A stretch of DNA of 7,972 nt from DASQJL01 sp035689165. Its GTDB lineage: Bacteria; Eisenbacteria; RBG-16-71-46; SZUA-252. The stretch spans positions 1 through 7,972 of the forward strand of contig DASSLZ010000098.1 in NCBI GenBank assembly GCA_035689165.1, written 5' to 3'. The notes below the pieces were generated by a model. That model did no database searches. It worked only from the letters and a program-made list of their open reading frames with translations, and was not told the origin of the DNA. Both the position numbers and the translations under genes were made by a program. Shown here piece by piece: positions 1 to 5,980 of the stretch. The stretch's first letter is position 1. Each line of letters opens with the position of its first letter.

Positions 1-1296
1 CCGCCGCTCGAGCGGCGTGTCGCCGCGCAGCCCGTTCACCTGTGCCCAGCCCGTGATCCCCGCCTTCACGTGATGGCGCAGCATGTAGCGCGGCACCGAA
101 GCGCGGAACTGGTGCACGAAGAGCGGCTGCTCGGGACGGGGCCCTACCAGGCTCATGTCGCCGACGAACACGTTCCAGAGCTGCGGCAGCTCGTCCAGCG
201 AGAGCTTCCGGAGCACCGCGCCGGCGCGCGTGCGGCGCGGATCGTCCTTCTTGGTCCACCGCGCGCCGTCCGATTCGGCCTCCGGCACCATGGTGCGGAA
301 CTTGAGCATCCGGAAGCGCCGGCCGTTCAGCCCCACGCGATCCTGGACGAAGAAGACGGGGCCCCTGGAATCCAGCTTGATCCACGCCGCGATCGCGAGC
401 AGGACCGGCCACAGGACGAGCAGCCCGGCGCCCGCGAAGACGACGTCGAAGGCGCGCTTCAGGACGCCGTTCCAGCCCTGGTCGGGGCTCTCCGTGACCA
501 GGACCACCGGCATGCCGTCGAAGTCCTCGACGCTCGCGTTCAGCGTGAACGCGCGGGCCAGGTCGGGAACCAGCCGCACCGCGGCCGTGGAATCGCTGAG
601 CCGCTCCAGCGCGAGAAGCTCGGCTTCATATTCCTCGCGCGCCAGCGCGAGGTACACCAGCTGGGCGCCCGTCATCTCCACCAGCTCCGGCAGGTGTTCC
701 ACGTCCCCGAGCACGGGCAGCCCGGCGACTTCGGCGCCCGGCTCGGCGCGCGGCGCCGCGCTCACGAAACCGTGCACCTGGAAGCCGTAGTCGGCGTGCA
801 GCGTCATCTTCCGCGCCACGTGCGCCGCCATCGGCCCCGTTCCCACGATCAGCACGTGGCGCAGGTTCAGCCCCTGCCGCCGGAGCCGGCGCAACGCGGA
901 GCGCACGGCGACGCGCGCCACGCAGAGCGCGAACGCCGCCAGGACCGCGAAGAGGAGGAGCACGGAGCGCGCGACCTCGCCCCGGAGGAAGTAGGAACCG
1001 AGCGCCGCGAGCGCCGCGACGATCGCGATCGCCTGGAGCACCGCGAGCAGCTCCTGCGAGAGCCGCGCCGTGCGCGCCGATCGGTAGAGGCGGAAACTCC
1101 GCAGCACGAGGAGGGACACCGGCGTGAGCACGGCACCCATCCAGAGATAGGTGCGCATGGGCGGAATTCCGAGCGGCGCCGCCAGCGGAAGCAGGTGAAA
1201 GCGCGCCCAGTAGGCCGCCATCCAGGAGCCGAAGATGAGGAGGGCGTCCAGGGCGAACACGGCGCTGGCGAAGAGCTGGCGGTGCCTCGAGAACAT
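1..1296 (-). CDS. Undecaprenyl-phosphate sugar phosphotransferase, WcaJ/polyprenyl glycosylphosphotransferase family (3' end cut by window)
   Basis: This enzyme would start polysaccharide repeat-unit synthesis by transferring a hexose-1-phosphate (often glucose or galactose) from UDP-sugar to undecaprenyl phosphate at the inner membrane. My translation gives 432 residues with no internal stop. The N-terminal part has about four hydrophobic segments (near residues 10-30, 48-66, 84-104 and 110-130). A cytoplasmic CoA-binding/Rossmann-like domain follows from about 147 (VLIVGTGPMAAHVA). Another membrane segment lies near 283-306, then the catalytic bacterial sugar transferase domain: KFRTM at 332-336, DELPQLWNV at 368-376, SLVGPRPE at 382-389, and KAGITGWAQVNGLRGDTPLE at 411-430. 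The family usually runs about 30-40 residues further, so only the tail is missing. The ATG at 1296 is chosen because an in-frame TGA sits at 1305-1303 just upstream and a GAGG lies at 1304-1301. It is the last gene seen in the leftward operon, 23 bases after the GT9 gene. The family call is firm; the sugar is unknown. Confidence 0.95.
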   Translation of the reverse strand, partial: MFSRHRQLFASAVFALDALLIFGSWMAAYWARFHLLPLAAPLGIPPMRTYLWMGAVLTPVSLLVLRSFRLYRSARTARLSQELLAVLQAIAIVAALAALGSYFLRGEVARSVLLLFAVLAAFALCVARVAVRSALRRLRRQGLNLRHVLIVGTGPMAAHVARKMTLHADYGFQVHGFVSAAPRAEPGAEVAGLPVLGDVEHLPELVEMTGAQLVYLALAREEYEAELLALERLSDSTAAVRLVPDLARAFTLNASVEDFDGMPVVLVTESPDQGWNGVLKRAFDVVFAGAGLLVLWPVLLAIAAWIKLDSRGPVFFVQDRVGLNGRRFRMLKFRTMVPEAESDGARWTKKDDPRRTRAGAVLRKLSLDELPQLWNVFVGDMSLVGPRPEQPLFVHQFRASVPRYMLRHHVKAGITGWAQVNGLRGDTPLERR

Positions 1297-1319
1297 GCGG
1301 CCTCAGTGGCTCCGGGTGG

Positions 1320-2438
1320 TCACGATCGAAGCGGCGGCGGTCCGAGAAGGGCGCGCGCGGCCGCCTCCACCTCGGCGATCTCGATCAGGTTCACGCAGGG
1401 CAGCTCCGGACGGACGCATCGCACCTGGGTGCAGGGAAAACAGGGGACGCGATGGTGAAGTGCGACGACCCGCTCGGCCCACGGGCGGAACCGCCGCGGG
1501 TCCTGCGGCCCGAAGAGCGCCGCCACCGGCGTGCCGCATGCGGCCGCCAGGTGCGCGATTCCACCGTCGTTTCCGATGAGGAGCCGGGATCGCTGGAGCA
1601 GCGCGGCCGCCTCGACGATGGAGAGCGTCCCGAACCACGAGAGGGCGCTCCCGCGCGCATGCGACCGCACCGCGGCCTCGACGTCCCGCTCCCCCGCCGA
1701 GCCCACGACGACGACTTGCGCATGATAGTTCGCCTCGATCCAATCGGCAATCGCGGCAAACCGCTCCGGGAGCCAGGCGCGCGGCGCCCACGAGGCGCCG
1801 GGATGAAGCGCCACCAGGGGCCGGTCCGCCGGGACGCCGGCTTCGGCGAGCCGTCGCGCCAACGACTCGCGCGCGGAAGCGGGAACGTTAACCTGGACGC
1901 GCGCGCCGGCTGCGCTCGCGCGGACGCCGAGCAGAGGCTGGACGATCGCGAGATTCGCTTCCACCTCGTGGAGCGGCGGCCGCTCGGGATGGAGCCGCCG
2001 CCTGATCCAGTCGCGAAGCCGCGCCGTGCCGCGATCCAGCCGGCGCGTCGCGCCCACCTGGAACGGAAGGAATAACGTGCGCGCGTCGCCCCGCAGCTCG
2101 ACCACCACGTCGTAGCGCGCGCCTTCCGGCACCGGGGGCGAGGGCCGCGCGTCGCCGCCTGCGCGGCGATAGCGCGGCGAATCGTACGTCCGAACCCGCG
2201 TGAGGAACGGCAGCCCCTCGAACAGGGGCGCGACCGAGGGCGCGATCAGGAGGTCGATCTCCGCCTCCGGATGAGCGCGGCGCAGCGCCTGGAGCGCCGG
2301 GGTGGCGGTGATCACGTCGCCCAGATGGTCCAGCTTCACGACCAGGATCCGGCGAACCGGTCCGCGGCGCAGAAGCCCGATGAGATTCACGACGGCGGAG
2401 ACGAGCGCGGAGATGAGGAGGAGCCCGTACTCGCTCAC
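1320..2438 (-). CDS. Glycosyltransferase family 9 (heptosyltransferase superfamily)
   Basis: This is a GT-B-fold transferase of the ADP-heptose:LPS heptosyltransferase superfamily. It probably adds a sugar to a lipid-linked or LPS-core acceptor on the cytoplasmic face. The protein is 372 residues, normal for the family. A short hydrophobic stretch (5-23) is followed by KLDHLGDVITATPAL (35-49), in which D41 aligns with the catalytic-base aspartate (Asp13) of WaaC. The donor-side domain has ALHPGASWAPRAWLPERFA (210-228), VVVVGSAGE (242-250) and LLIGNDGGIAHLAAACGTP (286-304), the typical GT9 nucleotide-sugar signature. A cysteine cluster (C333, C336, C341, C348) sits near the C-terminus. The start is the GTG at 2438-2436, which forms a GTGA overlap with the stop of the preceding gene, suggesting translational coupling. 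The reading frame stays open upstream to 2657, but that part is low-complexity R/P/G/A sequence and overlaps the GT4 gene. Heptose as donor is not proven; GT9 members in polysaccharide clusters can use other sugars. Confidence 0.93.
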   Translation of the reverse strand: MSEYGLLLISALVSAVVNLIGLLRRGPVRRILVVKLDHLGDVITATPALQALRRAHPEAEIDLLIAPSVAPLFEGLPFLTRVRTYDSPRYRRAGGDARPSPPVPEGARYDVVVELRGDARTLFLPFQVGATRRLDRGTARLRDWIRRRLHPERPPLHEVEANLAIVQPLLGVRASAAGARVQVNVPASARESLARRLAEAGVPADRPLVALHPGASWAPRAWLPERFAAIADWIEANYHAQVVVVGSAGERDVEAAVRSHARGSALSWFGTLSIVEAAALLQRSRLLIGNDGGIAHLAAACGTPVAALFGPQDPRRFRPWAERVVALHHRVPCFPCTQVRCVRPELPCVNLIEIAEVEAAARALLGPPPLRS

Positions 2439-3688
2439 GTGCGGAGCGCCGCCTCCCCCGCCGGGCGCTCGGGTCGCGACGATCCGACCCGCCCGACGAC
2501 CTCCCCGATCAGGGCCGCCTGGAGGCGCGCGGTCGATTCCAAGGACCACCGCGCCTCGGCCAGCGCGCGCCCCTGCGCGCCCAGGCGGAGCCGCTCGGCG
2601 GGATTGCGCAGGAGCCGGACGACCGCGTCGGCCAGTTCGCGCGGCGCGTCGGCGCACGCGTAGTGAAGCTCCGGCTCCAGGTCCAGCCCCTCGGCGGCGA
2701 GCGAGGTGGCGGCGACCGGAGCGCGCGCGGCCATCGCCTCGACGATCTTCACGCGCGCGCCCGCGCCGACCCAGAGCGGCACCAGCACGACCGTCGCGCG
2801 CGAATACTCCTCCTCCATCGACGGCACGTCGGCCGCGACTTGGACGCGGTCGCCGGCGCGCGACGCCGCCGCGCGCAGCGGGGCCGGAGGGGCCTTCCCG
2901 GCCAGACGCAACCTGGCCTCGGGCGCCTCCGCGCGGATCCGGGGCCAGCCTTCTTCGAGAAAGCGGAGCGCCCCCTCGACGTTGGGCGCCCAGGCGAACG
3001 ATCCGGGAAGGAGCACCACCGGCGGGCGGACGGGGCTGGGCTCCAGGAAGCGTCCGAGATCGATTCCGACCGGAAGCGTTCGCACGCGCGCTTCCGGAGC
3101 GAGACCGCGGAGCGACGCCGCTTCCCCCTCCTGGATCGCGAGCACGAGCGCCGCGCGTTCACACAGCTCCCGCTCCGCGCGCCGCAGCCGTCCGGCCTGG
3201 AGCCGCGCGTAGAGTCCCGCCGCGGTTGGGCCGCGGTCTTTGGCCTGGCGCTCCATCCACCGGTGTTCGGCGTTGTGCTCGCGCAGCACCATCGGCACCC
3301 CGCTCAGGTCCTCGACGTAGGGGGCCAGATGGAGATGGTTCGCCAGCGCGAACTCCGGCCGGTCGCGCGCCACCGCCTCGCGGACGGCCCGCGCGAACGC
3401 CGGGTCCTGGTAGCGCGCGAGCGTGAAGGGCCAGCGTCCCAGGGCGCCGCGCCAGGCCGCGACCGGAAGCGGCGGCGGCCGGTGCGCCACGCGCACGATC
3501 CGCGCGCACGCGGCGGCGACGGGCTCGGCGACCGGGGCGGAGACTTCCGCCGGCGGCACGAACGAGATCAGCGTGACGTCGTGGGTGCGGGCCGCGGACC
3601 AGACGCTCTGCCAGAGGACGATCCGTCCTCCGTCATCCAGGGGCCACGGAAATCGAGGGGTCAGAACGAGCGCCGCGGGGCGGGGCAT
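2435..3688 (-). CDS. Glycosyltransferase family 4 (GT-B fold, Stp1-like)
   Basis: A 417-residue retaining glycosyltransferase expected to extend the lipid-linked glycan in the cytoplasm. The N-terminus opens directly into the first Rossmann strand and glycine loop (LVLTPRFPWPLDDGGRI, 7-23), so the ATG at 3688 is the natural start although it lies inside the 3' end of the ligase gene. Further motifs are REHNAEHRWMERQ (136-148), LPVGIDLGRF (205-214) opening the second domain, GSFAWAPNVEGALRFL (229-244), and PLWVGAGARVKIVEAMAARA (304-323) containing the conserved donor-phosphate-binding glutamate E317. The FPWPLDDGGRI opening and the overall pattern recall the TIGR03087-type sugar transferases of PEP-CTERM/exosortase polysaccharide loci; this is from memory, not from a search. 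The Shine-Dalgarno is weak (GGTGG directly before the ATG), so translation may be coupled to the ligase gene. Its TGA overlaps the GTG of the GT9 gene by four bases. Donor and acceptor cannot be read from the sequence. Confidence 0.92.
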   Translation of the reverse strand: MPRPAALVLTPRFPWPLDDGGRIVLWQSVWSAARTHDVTLISFVPPAEVSAPVAEPVAAACARIVRVAHRPPPLPVAAWRGALGRWPFTLARYQDPAFARAVREAVARDRPEFALANHLHLAPYVEDLSGVPMVLREHNAEHRWMERQAKDRGPTAAGLYARLQAGRLRRAERELCERAALVLAIQEGEAASLRGLAPEARVRTLPVGIDLGRFLEPSPVRPPVVLLPGSFAWAPNVEGALRFLEEGWPRIRAEAPEARLRLAGKAPPAPLRAAASRAGDRVQVAADVPSMEEEYSRATVVLVPLWVGAGARVKIVEAMAARAPVAATSLAAEGLDLEPELHYACADAPRELADAVVRLLRNPAERLRLGAQGRALAEARWSLESTARLQAALIGEVVGRVGSSRPERPAGEAALRT

Positions 3689-4892
3689 CCACCGATGGTA
3701 CCCCAGCGCGGGACCGGGCGCTTCCCGCCTCGAGACCGGCGGCGGAGGAGGATGCGGCGAACCCCAGGCCCACCAGGACGCAGAGGAAGTCGAGCAGCTC
3801 CTCGTCGCCCAGGTTCCACTCGAACATCCCGGCCACGAGGAACGCGACGAGCCCGGCGACCGCCGCGAGGCGCACCGCCGAAGCCAGGTCGCCGCGCGGG
3901 AGCGGCGCGCCCCAGCGATGTCCCGCCGTGCGGAAGAGCCCGATCAGGAGCCACGTGAGCGCGGCCAGCCCCACGACCCCCATCGTCGCCCCCACCTGCA
4001 CCACCACGTTGTGGAGGTGGCCGTGGTCCTCGGTCGCCTGCGGCACGCGGTACCTCCGGTAGAGCCCGCTCAGATCCTGGATCCCCACGCCCGTGAGGGG
4101 ATGGTCGCGGAACATGCGCGCGCCCGCGTCCCACATGTACAGCCGCTCCACGTTCCAGACGCTGTGGGTGTCGAAAGCGCTGAGCGCGCGCTCCCGGTAA
4201 TGCTGCGGCAAGAGGAAGAGTGCCAGGACCGCCGCTCCCGCGAGGATCGGAAGGAAGCGCGCGCGCAGACGACCGAGGATGACCGCGCCCGCGACCAGCG
4301 TCGCGATCCAGGCGCTCCGGGTGTAGGAGCCGATCAGCGCGGGAGCGAGGAGCAGGAGGAACGCCGCGGCGCCGATCTTCCAGCGGCGCGGCCCCCGCGC
4401 CACGAGCGCCATCGCGACCGTGGCGAGGAGCGTGGCCTGGCCGCCGTAGGTGAGCGCGTGGCCGACCAGGCCCTTCACCCGCGCCGGGAAGACGCCGCCG
4501 TCGTGCGCGAACCGGACGAGCGCGTAGACCGTCGCGGGCACCGCGGAGATCAGAAGCGCCACGATCGCGCGCTTCAAAATCTTCGGATCGCGCGCGTGAT
4601 ACGCCGCGACCGGCACGATCGCGAGGAGGAGCCCCTTCGTCACGCGCGGGAAGGCTCGCGCCGGTTCGAGCGCGAACACGGACGCGATCGCAAGAGCCGC
4701 GATCCAGCCGAGCGCGGGAAGGTCCACGGGGGTCCGTTGCCAGCGCTGACCGCCGGGCGACCACCAGGCAGCAAGCGTCAGCACGCCGCAGAGCACCACC
4801 GCGATCGAGATCGGCGCGATCGACCACGGGAGCGCCGCGGCGAGCAGGAGGAAGGAGAAGGCGGCAGCCTGGTCCAGGAGGGAGCGGGACAT
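3633..4892 (-). CDS. O-antigen ligase / Wzy-type polymerase family membrane protein
   Basis: A 419-residue polytopic membrane protein of the Wzy_C (WaaL/Wzy) family, which either polymerises undecaprenyl-linked repeat units or ligates the finished glycan to lipid A-core or another acceptor at the periplasmic face. I see about 11-12 hydrophobic segments, from residues 9-26 to 363-381. GSYTRSAW (188-195) matches the conserved arginine-containing motif of the family (R192). The large hydrophilic loop at roughly 231-296 carries MWDAGARMFRDHPLTGVGI (253-271) and EDHGHLHNVVVQ (288-299), the histidine-rich signature of ligases. The ATG at 4892 is the only usable start: the upstream frame reaches a TGA at 4928-4926 without another ATG, GTG or TTG. 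No Shine-Dalgarno is visible. The hydrophilic tail after about residue 382 is low complexity and overlaps the start of the GT4 gene by 56 bases in another frame. This is the first gene of the leftward operon. Polymerase versus ligase activity cannot be decided from sequence alone. Confidence 0.93.
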   Translation of the reverse strand: MSRSLLDQAAAFSFLLLAAALPWSIAPISIAVVLCGVLTLAAWWSPGGQRWQRTPVDLPALGWIAALAIASVFALEPARAFPRVTKGLLLAIVPVAAYHARDPKILKRAIVALLISAVPATVYALVRFAHDGGVFPARVKGLVGHALTYGGQATLLATVAMALVARGPRRWKIGAAAFLLLLAPALIGSYTRSAWIATLVAGAVILGRLRARFLPILAGAAVLALFLLPQHYRERALSAFDTHSVWNVERLYMWDAGARMFRDHPLTGVGIQDLSGLYRRYRVPQATEDHGHLHNVVVQVGATMGVVGLAALTWLLIGLFRTAGHRWGAPLPRGDLASAVRLAAVAGLVAFLVAGMFEWNLGDEELLDFLCVLVGLGFAASSSAAGLEAGSARSRAGVPSVDAPPRGARSDPSISVAPG

Positions 4893-4900
4893 GAGCCCGC

Positions 4901-4929
4901 ATCGTCGCGCATGCCCCAGCGAGGGTCAA
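4901..4929 (-). promoter_or_regulatory. Candidate sigma70-like promoter for the leftward operon
   Basis: Reading leftward, TTGACC (4929-4924) is followed after exactly 17 bases by GACGAT (4906-4901), which matches three of six -10 consensus positions including the key A2 and the final AT. The expected transcription start, about 4894, is only a couple of bases before the ligase ATG at 4892. The mRNA would be essentially leaderless, which agrees with the missing Shine-Dalgarno. The -35 box is strong and the -10 is weak. Confidence 0.4.
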
Positions 4930-4943
4930 GCAGGGCGCTTGAC
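4925..4943. repeat. Perfect 7-5-7 inverted repeat in the divergent intergenic region
   Basis: GTCAAGC (4925-4931) and GCTTGAC (4937-4943) are exact reverse complements separated by AGGGC. Each arm contains most of one outward-facing -35 box. The symmetry could be a dimeric regulator's operator, or simply the result of two good -35 boxes facing away from each other, extended by a shared GC pair. Confidence 0.55.
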
Positions 4944-4967
4944 GCCTCCCGGGCGCTGCGGCACGAT
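4939..4967 (+). promoter_or_regulatory. Candidate sigma70-like promoter for the rightward epimerase-GT2 pair
   Basis: TTGACG (4939-4944), a 17-base spacer and CACGAT (4962-4967) mirror the leftward promoter. The expected transcription start is near 4974. That would give a leader of about 29 bases to the ATG at 5003, or about 5 bases to the ATG at 4979. The -35 boxes of the two promoters are only nine bases apart. Confidence 0.4.
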
Positions 4968-4994
4968 CAGCGCCTCCCATGGAACCGATCTCCC

Positions 4995-4998
4995 AGGA
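4995..4998 (+). promoter_or_regulatory. Ribosome binding site (AGGA) favouring the ATG at 5003
   Basis: AGGA lies four bases before the ATG at 5003. The alternative in-frame ATG at 4979 is preceded by a pyrimidine-rich stretch (GCGCCTCCC) with no Shine-Dalgarno. This is the main reason for choosing the shorter protein. Confidence 0.45.
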
Positions 4999-5002
4999 CC
5001 GC

Positions 5003-5980
5003 ATGGAGCCGCTCATCGATCCCTCGAGCCGCATCGTCGTGACCGGCGGCACCGGATTCCTCGGCACGCATCTCCTGAACGCGCTGCGCGAGGCGGGCTA
5101 CGCGAACACCATGGGGTTCGGCTCCGCCGCCTTCGACCTCACGCGCGAGGGCGACGTGCAGCGCCTGCTGGAGGAGACCCGGCCCGACGCGATCGTGCAC
5201 CTCGCCGCCGCCGTCGGCGGAATCGGCGCCAACCGCCGGCACCCCGGCTCGTTCTTCTACCGCAATCTCATGATGGGCGCCCTCCTCATGGAGCACGCGC
5301 GCCGCGCCGGCGTGCGCCGCTTCCTCTCCGTGGGCACCATCTGCAGCTACCCCAAGTTCACGCCGGTCCCCTTCCGCGAAGAGGACCTCTGGAACGGCTA
5401 TCCCGAGGAGACCAACGCGCCCTACGGGCTCGCGAAGAAGATGCTCCTCGTGCAGTCCCAGGCCTACCGCGACGAGTACGGCTTCGACGCCTCGAACGTG
5501 CTCGTGGTGAATCTCTACGGCCCGGGCGACAACTTCGACCCCGAGTCCTCGCACGTGATCCCGGCGCTGATCCGGAAGTGCGTGCTGGCGGCCGATGCCG
5601 GCCTGCCCGAGATCGAGATCTGGGGCACGGGGAACGCCACGCGCGAGTTCCTGTACGTCGAGGACGCGGCGCGCGGGATCGTCGCCGCGCTCGAACGTCT
5701 CGAGGGGAGCGAGCCGGTCAATATCGGGGCCGGCTTCGAGATCTCGATCCGCGATCTCGCGGCGCGCATCGCCGAGGCGACCGGCTATCGCGGCCGGTTC
5801 CGGTGGGATCCCACCAAGCCGGACGGCCAGCCGCGGCGCTCGCTGGACACCTCGCGCGCCGAGCGGCTCCTGGGCTGGACCGCGACCACCTCGTTCGAAG
5901 AGGGGCTGGCGAGGACGGTGGCGTGGTTCAAGGCGCGGACGACGGCCGAAGCTCCGCGCGAGTCGCCGCTCCCACGCTGA
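5003..5980 (+). CDS. GDP-L-fucose synthase-like NAD-dependent epimerase/reductase (SDR family)
   Basis: An extended short-chain dehydrogenase that probably makes a GDP-deoxyhexose precursor. The closest recognisable family is GDP-L-fucose synthase (Fcl/WcaG), which converts GDP-4-keto-6-deoxymannose to GDP-L-fucose by 3,5-epimerisation and NADPH reduction. From the ATG at 5003 the protein has 325 residues, normal for the family. Motifs are TGGTGFLG (14-21, nucleotide binding), HLAAAVGGIGANRRHPGSFF (66-85), GTICSYPKFTPVPF (111-124), the catalytic YGLAK (Y141, K145), NLYGPGDNFDPESSHVIPAL (170-189) and GTGNATREFLYVEDAA (208-223). The catalytic serine position of E. coli Fcl appears as threonine (T112), while the cysteine (C114) and histidine (H184) used for epimerisation are present. 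An in-frame ATG at 4979 would add eight residues. The usual partner, GDP-mannose 4,6-dehydratase (Gmd), is not in this window. The downstream GT2 gene overlaps its 3' end, so the two are likely co-translated. A related GDP- or dTDP-sugar product remains possible. Confidence 0.9.
   Translation: MEPLIDPSSRIVVTGGTGFLGTHLLNALREAGYANTMGFGSAAFDLTREGDVQRLLEETRPDAIVHLAAAVGGIGANRRHPGSFFYRNLMMGALLMEHARRAGVRRFLSVGTICSYPKFTPVPFREEDLWNGYPEETNAPYGLAKKMLLVQSQAYRDEYGFDASNVLVVNLYGPGDNFDPESSHVIPALIRKCVLAADAGLPEIEIWGTGNATREFLYVEDAARGIVAALERLEGSEPVNIGAGFEISIRDLAARIAEATGYRGRFRWDPTKPDGQPRRSLDTSRAERLLGWTATTSFEEGLARTVAWFKARTTAEAPRESPLPR
5911..5915 (+). promoter_or_regulatory. Ribosome binding site (GAGGA) inside the epimerase gene, for the GT2 gene
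   Basis: GAGGA ends seven bases before an in-frame GTG at 5923, a near-ideal spacing. It is the best translation signal for the GT2 frame, which has no ATG anywhere near its first conserved strand. Confidence 0.5.

Noticed and set aside
70..1458. Long plus-strand open frame of 462 codons opposite the phosphotransferase gene
   Set aside because: Its translation is R/H/E/Q/P-rich with no recognisable domain, while the minus strand encodes a clear WcaJ-family protein. Long antisense frames are expected at this GC content.
2439..2657. N-terminal extension of the GT9 gene to a start at 2657
   Set aside because: The extension is low-complexity R/A/G/P sequence overlapping the GT4 C-terminus. The GTG at 2438 fits the operon junction and the family length.
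4979..5002. ATG at 4979 as the epimerase start
   Set aside because: It is not excluded, but it has no Shine-Dalgarno and would lie about five bases from the predicted transcription start, whereas the ATG at 5003 has AGGA upstream. It is kept as the alternative.
3423..5042. Plus-strand open frame of 539 codons opposite the ligase and GT4 genes
   Set aside because: It consists of charged low-complexity sequence, crosses the divergent promoter region and runs antisense to two well-supported genes.
4891..5922. Upstream part of the frame that contains the GT2 gene, suggesting a 692-residue fusion
   Set aside because: This part lies out of frame over the epimerase gene and translates to R/G/H/P-rich noise. 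Only the section after about 5923 shows GT2 motifs.
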